Source: JAGWRI01 sp963728785
Lineage (GTDB): Bacteria; Gemmatimonadota; Gemmatimonadetes; Gemmatimonadales; Gemmatimonadaceae
Assembly (NCBI GenBank): GCA_963728785.1
Contig: CAVSKV010000002.1
Location: forward strand, 372,001 to 436,000
DNA length: 64,000 nucleotides
Reading direction: 5' to 3'
Shown: one piece after another, positions 56,798 through 64,000 of the stretch
How the letters are laid out: the number at the start of each line of letters is the position of its first letter
How positions within the stretch are numbered: the first letter of the stretch is position 1
The notes under the pieces: generated by a model
Databases searched by the model: none
The model's input: only the letters and a program-made list of their open reading frames with translations
What the model was told of the DNA's origin: nothing
Made by a program: the position numbers and the translations under genes

Positions 56798-58030
56798 ATG
56801 CCAACGCTACCTGACGGCAATTCGCTCCTGCGTGTCCTGGTCATCGACGATCAGTCGGACGTGCGGAGGTTGGTGCATGAGATCCTGAAGAGGATGGGCA
56901 TCGTCGAGGTCACCGAGGTGGAAGACGGCTACCGGGCGCTTGCGGCCGTGACGCAGCCGGGCGCCTGGTTCGACCTGATCCTCTGCGACCTCCGAATGCC
57001 GGGGCGGGACGGCATCGAGACGATCCGCTCGTTCAGCGCACTCGGCCTGCAGTCCGCCATCGTGGTCATGAGCATCGAGGAAGAGCGGGTGATCGAGACC
57101 GCCGGAATGCTCGCCCAGGTACAGGGGCTGCGAATGCTCGGCACCATCCAGAAGCCGCTGACGGTCGAGAACCTGGAGCCGATTCTCAAGCGAATGCGCG
57201 AGGTCCCCGGTCAGCCCATGGACGACACGGTCATGGCGCCGGTTCAGGATTTCCCGAACGCCTTCACGCACACCGAACTGTTCTTCCAGTATCAGCCCAA
57301 GGTTTGGATGCGCACCGGAACGTTCGAGGGGGTCGAAGCCCTCGTGCGCTGGAACCATCCCCACCTCGGCGTGTTCCAGCCGGCGTCGTTCCTCCCGGCC
57401 ATGGAGGAAGATGCCCACTACAGCACGGCGCTCACGGACTTCACCCTGCACCACGCCATCGCATGCGCCGGACGGTGGCACGAGGCCGGCCGCCTCATGG
57501 GCATCGCCACCAATCTCTCGGCCCGGGCGTTCGATCGATTGGACCTCCCGGAGCAGATTGAATCCCTCGCGCGGGATGCGCACGTGCCGCCCGAGCGCAT
57601 CACGCTGGAGGTGACGGAAACGCAGGTCGCCCGTGACGCGATCAAGATGATTGACGTGGCCACTCGCCTGCGGCTCAAGGGATTCCGCCTCTCCATCGAC
57701 GACTTCGGCACCGGGGAGTCGGGGCTTTCGAAGCTGCAAAGCCTGCCATTCAACGAGTTGAAGATCGACCGCAGGTTCGTGCACGGCTGTTCGACATCCC
57801 CGTCGCAGCGTTCGGTGGTCCAGGCCAGCATTGCGCTCGCACGCAACCTCAAGATGACGTCAGTCGCCGAGGGCATCGAGCAACGGCCCGACTGGGACCT
57901 GCTCAGCGAGCTGGGCTGCGACATGATGCAAGGATTCTACGTCGCAAGACCGATGAGTGAAGAGGGGCTCGACGCATGGGCCGCGCAGTGGATCCCCCAT
58001 GGGCGCCAGCGCGACGCAGGCGCCGAATGA
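56798..58030 (+). CDS. REC-EAL response regulator, intact c-di-GMP phosphodiesterase
   Basis: A 410-residue protein. The receiver has VIDDQ, D64 in LCDLRMPG and K in QKPLT. The EAL domain keeps the catalytic set: EALVRW, N-L-S in TNLSARAF, ITLEVTETQ, SIDDFGTGESGL, KIDRRFV, AEGIEQ and QGF. It should hydrolyse c-di-GMP to pGpG when activated by phosphotransfer, possibly from the adjacent kinase. It shares architecture with the degenerate REC-EAL at 52.3 kb. A GGAG site lies 6 nt upstream of the ATG. Lies 26 bp after the kinase. Confidence 0.93.
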   Translation: MPTLPDGNSLLRVLVIDDQSDVRRLVHEILKRMGIVEVTEVEDGYRALAAVTQPGAWFDLILCDLRMPGRDGIETIRSFSALGLQSAIVVMSIEEERVIETAGMLAQVQGLRMLGTIQKPLTVENLEPILKRMREVPGQPMDDTVMAPVQDFPNAFTHTELFFQYQPKVWMRTGTFEGVEALVRWNHPHLGVFQPASFLPAMEEDAHYSTALTDFTLHHAIACAGRWHEAGRLMGIATNLSARAFDRLDLPEQIESLARDAHVPPERITLEVTETQVARDAIKMIDVATRLRLKGFRLSIDDFGTGESGLSKLQSLPFNELKIDRRFVHGCSTSPSQRSVVQASIALARNLKMTSVAEGIEQRPDWDLLSELGCDMMQGFYVARPMSEEGLDAWAAQWIPHGRQRDAGAE

Positions 58031-58106
58031 ATCGAGGGACGAGCAACCGGTGCAGGCGATGTTCCGAAAGGTCGACACACACCGTCCAATGTCAGGAGTG
58101 CCCGAA

Positions 58107-59423
58107 ATGAAGAATTCGCCCCAGACGCCGCGCATTCCACCCCTGGCACTCGCGATTTCGGTCGCTGCGTTCGCGATACCGGTCGGGACCGTCTACTGGC
58201 TGCCTGAGTCAACGAGCAACGGTCTCGGCATGTTCATTTGGCTCACGGTGCTCCTCCCGGTCATCCTGCTCGCGCACTACCGGGGCGTGAAAGGCGTGGC
58301 GGGCGCCTGGGCCGGTGGGATGGCGGTCATGACCGTGACGCAAGTCGGCGTGGTCGCGTCGCGGATCGCCGTCCCGAACTGGACGCTGCTCTTGGTGATC
58401 GTCTCGATTGACGTGGCCGTATCGCTCGGCATCGCCACCCTCGCGGAGGCCCTCCGCCGGGCGCGGTTCGCAGGGATCGACCAACTCACGGGATTACCGA
58501 ATCGGCATCAGCTCGAAGTAACGCTGGCGCGCGAATTCGCGGCGGCTGGGCGAGGCCAAAGCCTGACGGTCGTCATCTTCGATCTGGATCAGTTCAAGCA
58601 TGTCAGAGACCTTCACGGGCACGCGGCAGGCAACATGGCGCTCAAGGCTCTCGCGAAGATCCTTCGGACCACCACGCGCCTGGAGAATCTGTCCGCGCGC
58701 TTCGACAGCGAAAGGTTCATTGCGGTACTGCGCTGCAGGCCGGAGTCCGCCGTCATATACGCTCAGCGCGTGCTGGATCAGATGCGTACCTGGCAGGCGC
58801 CGTGGGGTGTCCAGACCGTGAGCGCCGGTGTGGCGGGATACCAACAGGGCATGGGATCATACGAAGTGCTTCTCGCGGAGGCGGACCGCGCGCTCTATCA
58901 GGCCGAGGAAGGCGGCCGGGATATGGTATGCACGGCCCCCCCGTACGAACAGCCCGGGACCACTGCCGCCACCCGCGACTCGGTACCGTTGACCGACCTG
59001 CCCAACGAAGCCGCTGCGGCGAAACCGGTTTCGGCCACGATCTGGATCGTCGATGATGATTCAGCGGTTCGTAGTCTGGTGAAGCGCATGCTCATCCGGC
59101 ACGAACACAAGCTGTGGGACACCGGCGATCCCCTTGAAGCCATACTCCGCTTCGGCGATGCATCCCCAGATCATCGGCCTGACGTCATTCTCACCGACGT
59201 GATGATGCCGGCGATGAGCGGAGTGAGGATGATCGACCAGATCGCGAAGATTGATCCCGCGATCAAGGTCATCTACATGTCGGGATATATGCAGAGCGCC
59301 ATGCAAGAGCGGCAATCGCCAGGCGCGGTCGTGGCCGTTCTGGAAAAGCCAATCGCAATAGGCGCACTGCTCGACACCGTACAGCGTGTGATTGGGACCG
59401 CACCGGCCCAACCGCCTCCGTGA
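58107..59423 (+). CDS. Membrane protein with degenerate GGDEF domain and C-terminal REC
   Basis: A 438-residue protein. Four or five transmembrane helices (about 12-115) precede a GGDEF-fold domain (about 130-290) that keeps FDLDQFKHVRD and GHAAGN, but the catalytic GGDEF site is FDSERF, so it cannot make c-di-GMP in the usual way; no RxxD inhibitory site is seen. A receiver (about 310-435) with IVDDD, the phosphoacceptor in VILTDVMMP and Lys in EKPIA ends the protein. An AGGAG site at 58094 and the TM start fix the start at 58107, though the frame is open to 57957. Confidence 0.87.
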   Translation: MKNSPQTPRIPPLALAISVAAFAIPVGTVYWLPESTSNGLGMFIWLTVLLPVILLAHYRGVKGVAGAWAGGMAVMTVTQVGVVASRIAVPNWTLLLVIVSIDVAVSLGIATLAEALRRARFAGIDQLTGLPNRHQLEVTLAREFAAAGRGQSLTVVIFDLDQFKHVRDLHGHAAGNMALKALAKILRTTTRLENLSARFDSERFIAVLRCRPESAVIYAQRVLDQMRTWQAPWGVQTVSAGVAGYQQGMGSYEVLLAEADRALYQAEEGGRDMVCTAPPYEQPGTTAATRDSVPLTDLPNEAAAAKPVSATIWIVDDDSAVRSLVKRMLIRHEHKLWDTGDPLEAILRFGDASPDHRPDVILTDVMMPAMSGVRMIDQIAKIDPAIKVIYMSGYMQSAMQERQSPGAVVAVLEKPIAIGALLDTVQRVIGTAPAQPPP

Positions 59424-59511
59424 ATCAAGGGTCTCCGGCAGTTCGCCGCCGTCGCCGACCTCGGCCCGCTGACCACGGGAGGGGGGCGCGGTGGCACAGC
59501 GCTGATACGTG

Positions 59512-60339
59512 CTACGCCACCGCCGCCCGCTCCAGCCGCCCCGCCTCGTGGGCTTGGCCGAGCGCTTCCTCACCGCGGTGCTGAACGGCCGCCAGCGTCA
59601 CGCCGGCGGCGGCGCGGTACGCCCGGTCGGCGTGCTGCACTCGCTCGTATCCGGCGGCCCGGGCGATGAGCGCAAGCTCGGCGATCTCCCCGCATGCGAG
59701 GGCGGCGGCCGCTGCCTGAGCGCCGTGCACGAGCCGAGCCCATTCGAGAATCCGGGCCGGACTGGGGAGCGCCAGGTCGGCGCACGTCCGGCGGAGTTGG
59801 GTGGGACTTTGCGCACAGGCGCGGGCGAGATCGGCCACTTTCGCCCGGGCGGGGGCGCGCCACGCGGCACTCACGATGGCCGAGCCCTGCGCGGCATCGA
59901 GCGTGGCGCAGGATGCGAACCGGTGCCGGAAAATGTCGGGCAGGTTGCGCGGTACTTGGCCGGCGGTTGAGCCGAGGGCCGCGTCGCGCAGAATGGGCGC
60001 CAGCTCCTGCGCAGGCGCGAACACGAAGCGGTCGGCGCCGGCACGCGCCATCATGAGCGTGAGGGCGGTGTCCGGAATGAGCGCGTCGAGTACGGCGATG
60101 ATGGGCGTGTCCGGCGCCATGACACGGGCCAGGCGCACGATCCGGGAGCTGCGGTGCGCGTCGGGGCCCGTGCGCGCCGTGACGACGAGCGCGAAGACAT
60201 CGGGGCGCCGCATCCATTGCACGACGTCGCGGTGGTGTTGGAGCGCGACGATGTGCTTGGGCGCCTGGAGCGCGCGGGCGGCTGCGGACGCGATCGGGTC
60301 CGCAAAGGGGGCTGCGACCAAACAGACGGTTGGCGTCAT
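59512..60339 (-). CDS. AraC-family regulator with receiver-like N-terminus (275 aa)
   Basis: The N-terminal ~120 residues look receiver-like (hydrophobic strand TVCLVAAPF, helix, strand DVFALVVTART) but lack a phosphoacceptor Asp: the strand ends in TARTGPD. The C-terminus has two HTH motifs, the second reading EIAELALIARAAGYERVQHADRAYRAAAGVTLA, typical of AraC. A GAAAGGGA ribosome-binding site precedes the ATG. It lies 211 bp upstream of another, similar AraC gene, and the GTTACA pair at 60400-60425 lies within that gap. Confidence 0.82.
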   Translation of the reverse strand: MTPTVCLVAAPFADPIASAAARALQAPKHIVALQHHRDVVQWMRRPDVFALVVTARTGPDAHRSSRIVRLARVMAPDTPIIAVLDALIPDTALTLMMARAGADRFVFAPAQELAPILRDAALGSTAGQVPRNLPDIFRHRFASCATLDAAQGSAIVSAAWRAPARAKVADLARACAQSPTQLRRTCADLALPSPARILEWARLVHGAQAAAAALACGEIAELALIARAAGYERVQHADRAYRAAAGVTLAAVQHRGEEALGQAHEAGRLERAAVA

Positions 60340-60399
60340 GACGTCATCCCTTTCGAAAGGTGATTGGGGAGACGCTAGGCCAGCGGGCCCTGCGCGTGC

Positions 60400-60425
60400 G
60401 TTACACCGCGTGATGGTGAGTTACA
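60400..60425 (+). promoter_or_regulatory. Direct GTTACA repeat (putative AraC operator, 20-bp period)
   Basis: GTTACA is found at 60400-60405 and 60420-60425 in the same orientation, two helical turns apart. The first half-site continues CCGCGTG. It lies about 60 bp upstream of the 59.5-60.3 kb regulator gene, in its promoter region. Confidence 0.5.
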
Positions 60426-60550
60426 GATAGTTCGGGCGCCCATAGGCGGCCATGGCCCCGCCATCCCGCAAGAAGGACGGTGAGGCACGATGCAGACTAC
60501 GGATCGGTCGGCGGCGGCGATTGCCGGACATTGCTGCGCACAGCCCGGGG

Positions 60551-61426
60551 CTAGGAGTCCTCTCCCCGCTCCCGCCCGCCCCCGGCCTCTGCCGCGGCGA
60601 GAAAGCGTTCGAACACGCGATCCAACCCCTCGCCGTGGCGGATGTCCTGCGCGCGGCACCCGGTGTACCGGCGGAGCTTGTTCCGGAGCGACGTGGCCGA
60701 GGGAAAGCCGAACTGCACCGCGAGCTGCTCCACGGTGGACGTCCCGCGGCGCAGCAGCTGTGCCACGACGAGCAGCGAGGCCCAGGCCACCAGCGCACCG
60801 GGCAGCGGCAGCCCGCCCTCGCGGCACCGGCGCCGCAGGCCCTGAAGCGACCATCCCATGGCCTTCGCCAGGTCCTCTCGGGACAGGCCGCCGCGGGCAT
60901 GCTCCAGGCAGTACCGGAGAATGGCCATGCCGTCGGGCGGCAGATGCCCCTCCACCGCCAACAGGATGGGCGTCACCACCGACAGCGCCGTCGCGCTGCG
61001 GAGCGTGGTGAGGAGCGCCGATGGGGAGTCGTCGGCGCCGCGCCACAGCAGTTCGTGCACGCCGGCCTGGGAGAGGGCGAGAATGGCGCTCGACTGAGTG
61101 GCCACCGGCGTGCAGTACCCGATCACCGCCACCGTCGGATAGACCGACCGGATCTCGCGCACCGCTGCGCTCACGGATTCGCCATTCGCGTCCACCGGCT
61201 CGACCACTACCGCCATGAGGGGTGCCAGCGAGTCGCGCAACCGCGCCTGGAGTTCCTCGACCGTGTCGACGGCGTCGAAGGTGGCCAGGTGGCACACGGC
61301 GCCGCGCAGGCGGGCACGCTCCTGACGGCCGATGACGAGCGCTAGGATGCGCGCGCGCGGGGTGGTTCTGGTCGAAGGAGCGGGTCTGAACTCCTGCACT
61401 TGGCGGGGCTCCGTGCTGTCGCGCAT
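60551..61426 (-). CDS. AraC-family regulator with receiver-like N-terminus (291 aa)
   Basis: Same overall layout as its neighbour. The first ~160 residues (LALVIGRQERARLRGAV, MAVVVEPVDANGESVSAAVREI, TVAVIGYCTPVA) suggest a receiver-type fold without a phosphoacceptor. The C-terminal helix-turn-helix includes TVEQLAVQFGFPSATSLRNKLRRYTG. It probably acts as a dimer on GTTACA-type repeats found 5' to it. Start ATG 61426 follows GTAGGGA closely; a downstream start is possible. Confidence 0.8.
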   Translation of the reverse strand: MRDSTEPRQVQEFRPAPSTRTTPRARILALVIGRQERARLRGAVCHLATFDAVDTVEELQARLRDSLAPLMAVVVEPVDANGESVSAAVREIRSVYPTVAVIGYCTPVATQSSAILALSQAGVHELLWRGADDSPSALLTTLRSATALSVVTPILLAVEGHLPPDGMAILRYCLEHARGGLSREDLAKAMGWSLQGLRRRCREGGLPLPGALVAWASLLVVAQLLRRGTSTVEQLAVQFGFPSATSLRNKLRRYTGCRAQDIRHGEGLDRVFERFLAAAEAGGGRERGEDS

Positions 61427-61433
61427 TCCCTAC

Positions 61434-61489
61434 GGTAACACCATCGCCTGCGCAGCACACGGTGTAACCCCGGGAGCACGTCCTGTAAC
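61434..61489 (-). promoter_or_regulatory. GTTACA repeats upstream of the second AraC gene
   Basis: On the minus strand GTTACA occurs at 61489-61484 and 61468-61463, 21 bp apart, and a related GGTGTTACC at 61442-61434. The core GTTACACCGTGTG here matches GTTACACCGCGTG at 60400 with one difference. It lies 8-63 bp upstream of the regulator start. Confidence 0.5.
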
Positions 61490-61575
61490 GCACCGCGGGT
61501 AGTCGGAGGGCCATGATTCGTGCGCCGCCGGGAAGCCCCCGGCGTCGGCCCCTTCCCTGCTCCGGAGATTGCGCC

Positions 61576-61734
61576 ATGTCCCGCTACGCCCGCGTTGCCC
61601 GCCTCGCCGCCCTCGCCATTGCCACCGGTGCCATCGCCCTCGCCGCGGGCTGCGCCTCCATGACCGCACCGAACCACGACACCACCGCGGATTCGACGGC
61701 GGGGATCTCGGGGTACAGCGTCTCCAACAACTGA
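61576..61734 (+). CDS. Very small lipoprotein (52 aa)
   Basis: MSRYARVARLAALAIATGAI is followed by ALAAGCAS, with lipobox LAAGC. The mature part is only about 28 residues and ends SGYSVSNN. A GGAG ribosome-binding site lies 8 nt before the ATG. The gene is too small to know its function; it stands between AraC and TPR genes on the opposite strand and may be regulated by the GTTACA sites. Confidence 0.6.
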   Translation: MSRYARVARLAALAIATGAIALAAGCASMTAPNHDTTADSTAGISGYSVSNN

Positions 61735-61768
61735 GACGCGGCCGTTTGGCAGCGTTCTTGCTTCAGGC

Positions 61769-62992
61769 TTAGACGGCGCCGACCAGTTCGGCGCCGTCAA
61801 GCGCGTCCACGAACCGCACCACGGACTCGGCCAGCTCGTCGAGCGCCATGGCCGCGGTGCGCGGCACGCCCACCGGCTTGTCGAGCACGAGCAGCAGTTC
61901 GTAATAGCGATGCGCCTCGGCGAGCACCCGCGCGCGCGCGGCTAGCCGGTCACTTGCGGCTGCGTCTCCCGTTGCCGCCATTGCCTCGCGGAATTCGAGG
62001 AGCGCGGAGGCCGCTGGATATGGCAGAGTTGCTGCACCGCCGATCGAGTCAAAGACCCCTTCGAGCTGTTCGAGAAACCGGCGCACCACCATCGGCGCTC
62101 GACGCCGGTCAAGACTCCGTGCGGCTGCGACGGCCGCGCCCCCGAGAATGGGCAGTGTTAGACGGTGCGGCACCGACGGGCGCGCCATAGCGGCCGAGAA
62201 CGCCCGGAGCCCGCTCCGCGGGCGCCCCACGTCGACCAGCAACTGGGCGACGTTGAGCAGCATTTCAGTCTGCTTCACGGGTGTATCGGCGGCCTGGTAG
62301 GCCTTCCACGCGTGTACCAGCGCCTGGCTGAACTCGCGCGCCGTCGCGGCGGCCACCATCAGCGTGTGGTGCGCGCCCATCTGGAGATCTGTCCCGATGC
62401 CTTCGAGCGCCAACACTCGATGCAGATGCTGCCGCGCCACGACATAATTGCCGCGGTTCTGCGCCAGAATTGCATGTCCGAGTTCGGCTCGCGCGCGCAG
62501 GTCATTGCTGTTCTCCCTCTCGGCAAGGGCCCCGACCTCGTCATACCAATTCTTGGCCGTCGCCACATCCCCGTGCTGACGCGCCATTCGCGCCCGCCAG
62601 GCCACCAGCCGGCCGAACAGCGCCCACTCGCCTTCCCCCAACAGCGTGCACAGGCTCTGCAGCATCTGATCGGCCACCGTGAACCAGGCCGCATCTTCGG
62701 CCGCCACGGCAATCGGTTCCACGAACGCGACTACCTCGTCGGCCAACCGGCTGGCCGGTCCGATGGACAGCACTCCCTGCATGGCGAGGAATCGCCGCAA
62801 CGCGTCAGTGCGCGCGGCCGCCCCGTCCGTTGCCACCACGTGATCGAGCTGGGTGGCGACCATCAACCACCCCGGGGCGTCGTCCGGGGGCGCCACCGGG
62901 TGGGCGGCCGAGTCGTCACGGTACGCGTCGAGCGCCGTGGTACCGCGGGGGAGCATCGGCGAGTGCGGCTCGCCGGGGGGTCGGGTGGCCAT
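61769..62992 (-). CDS. TPR-like helical repeat protein
   Basis: A 407-residue all-helical protein with tetratricopeptide-like repeats (for example DVATAKNWYDEVGALAERENSNDLRARAELGHAILAQNRGNYVVARQHLHRVLAL). No signal peptide or catalytic motif. Its C-terminal codons contain a GC hairpin (61772-61798) that may help end the convergent transcripts. Probable scaffold or sensor; role unknown. Confidence 0.7.
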   Translation of the reverse strand: MATRPPGEPHSPMLPRGTTALDAYRDDSAAHPVAPPDDAPGWLMVATQLDHVVATDGAAARTDALRRFLAMQGVLSIGPASRLADEVVAFVEPIAVAAEDAAWFTVADQMLQSLCTLLGEGEWALFGRLVAWRARMARQHGDVATAKNWYDEVGALAERENSNDLRARAELGHAILAQNRGNYVVARQHLHRVLALEGIGTDLQMGAHHTLMVAAATAREFSQALVHAWKAYQAADTPVKQTEMLLNVAQLLVDVGRPRSGLRAFSAAMARPSVPHRLTLPILGGAAVAAARSLDRRRAPMVVRRFLEQLEGVFDSIGGAATLPYPAASALLEFREAMAATGDAAASDRLAARARVLAEAHRYYELLLVLDKPVGVPRTAAMALDELAESVVRFVDALDGAELVGAV

Positions 62993-63140
62993 CAGGGGTA
63001 AAGCATAGATGCGCCCGTGCGCGCCGCAAGCCCGCCGACGAGTACTTGGTTGATTCTGGGCCGGAAACGATATCCCGCGTAACCCCGGAAGCGGCCCTGC
63101 TGTTGTATGGTGAACGCATCACCCCAACCCGCCGATTGCC

Positions 63141-63578
63141 ATGGAACTTGCGACGCCGCGTCTCCCCAAGCCGACCGTGCTCTTCGTAGACGACGAAGAC
63201 ATGATCTGCGAGGTGATGAGCCAACTCTTCCCGCGTCACGGCCTCGACATCATTACCGCGAACACCGTGCACGAGGCATGCCTCGCCTTGCGCGAGGTGA
63301 ACGTTGACGCGGCGGTGATTGACTATCGGCTCGCGTTCGGCGAGAGCGGCGTGGAGGTGGTGGAGTTCATCCGCAAGATCCGGCCGGAACTCGGCAGCCG
63401 CATCCTCATGATCTCGGGCGACGTCACCGACGGGCCCTACCGCGCTACCACGAGCGGACTCAAGCTGCCGTTCCTGCCCAAGCCGTTCGACATCGGGCAG
63501 CTCGTGCTGACCGTGCGGCAACTGCTCGCCCAGGACCTGCTCCCCGGACTGCTCGACCGGAAGACGATCGGGAAGTGA
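63141..63578 (+). CDS. Single-domain response regulator (REC)
   Basis: A 145-residue receiver: VLFVDDEDM (acidic pair), phosphoacceptor D in AAVIDYRLAFGESG, LMISGD (Ser/Thr switch) and PKPFD (Lys). No output domain, so it acts by protein contact, probably receiving phosphate from the hybrid kinase or another kinase. It is divergent from the TPR gene (148 bp apart). Confidence 0.9.
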   Translation: MELATPRLPKPTVLFVDDEDMICEVMSQLFPRHGLDIITANTVHEACLALREVNVDAAVIDYRLAFGESGVEVVEFIRKIRPELGSRILMISGDVTDGPYRATTSGLKLPFLPKPFDIGQLVLTVRQLLAQDLLPGLLDRKTIGK

Positions 63579-63778
63579 GGTGACGCCGGGCTACGACCCG
63601 CTCGTCAGTTCCCTGGCGATGGTGCCGAGCAGCGCAACCAAGACAGCGACCGGGGACGACGCGATGAGCCTGGGCGTCGGGCCCCACCGCGATGGAGCGC
63701 GTTGGGGGCCGTAAGCGGCAAACGGTCGTCGAGCATGATGCCGGATCGCAACGCAGCCAGTGCCCGTCGACGGGCGTT
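63579..63778. other. Non-coding stretch before the right tRNA-Lys repeat
   Basis: No gene recognised in 200 bp; no clear terminator hairpin was identified. Confidence 0.4.
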
Positions 63779-63958
<180 letters not shown>

Positions 63959-64000
63959 TACGAGCGAAGTCGTTGGAACAGCGGGCTACGGGAACCAGGA

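Noticed and set aside
57957..58106. Longer start for the GGDEF-like gene
   Set aside because: It would overlap the REC-EAL gene by 74 bp, and the ribosome-binding site is at 58094.

Overview
This is a high-GC bacterial chromosome segment. Gene content and style point to Gemmatimonadota: a Ser/Thr kinase fused to a TolB-like domain and TPRs, dense head-to-tail coding with 4-bp start/stop overlaps, MaeB with a phosphotransacetylase tail, and many small lipoproteins. This assignment is inferred from gene content only. No rRNA is present; two intact tRNA genes are (Asn-GTT and Lys-TTT).

Layout. 1-4.07 kb: end of a Cys/Met-metabolism PLP enzyme, then a chain of overlapping genes ftsE-ftsX-envC-like-zinc ribbon-nfo (cell division coupled to peptidoglycan hydrolase activation, plus a DNA-repair nuclease). 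4.1-10.2 kb: a CzcCBA-type metal efflux operon. 10.3-14.2 kb: maeB and pckA (C4/C3 anaplerotic metabolism). 14.2-14.5 kb: two inverted arrays of 15-bp units. 14.5-20.1 kb: an HD phosphohydrolase facing a minus-strand PP2C/FHA pair and an ABC exporter. 20.2-23.1 kb: uvrA split by a frameshift. 23.1-25.6 kb: tRNA-Asn and a 2.4-kb low-GC segment ending in a copied 3' half of that tRNA. 25.8-32.2 kb: purE-purK, ackA, a minus-strand uppS/wHTH/membrane cluster, holB-moaC. 32.3-34.5 kb: two convergent lytic transglycosylases. 34.5-38.8 kb: rpiB, a Fe-S protein, a DinB-fold protein, a secreted amidohydrolase and a CopD-like membrane protein. 38.8-47.3 kb: ADP-forming acyl-CoA synthetase, Ser/Thr kinase, TauE/DUF1634 pair, ClC channel with a C-terminal RCK_C-like domain, a lipoprotein. 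47.5-51.3 kb: a secreted zinc protease, a GT9 glycosyltransferase and a second lipocalin-like lipoprotein.

51.55-63.96 kb is the most unusual part. About 137 bp, covering the upstream region and 5' half of tRNA-Lys, is duplicated without gaps exactly 12,226 bp away, and the two copies bound a signalling segment. Inside are a broken IS3-type orfA, two REC-EAL paralogues (one with a degenerate EAL site, one intact) around a multi-PAS hybrid histidine kinase, a membrane protein with a degenerate GGDEF plus REC, two AraC-type regulators with receiver-like N-termini and shared GTTACA repeat sites, a tiny lipoprotein, a TPR protein and a single-domain response regulator. By motif reading only one c-di-GMP enzyme (a phosphodiesterase) in the module looks catalytically competent; the others look like sensors or effectors.

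Long ORFs antisense to these genes are frequent because of the GC-rich third codon position and are not annotated.
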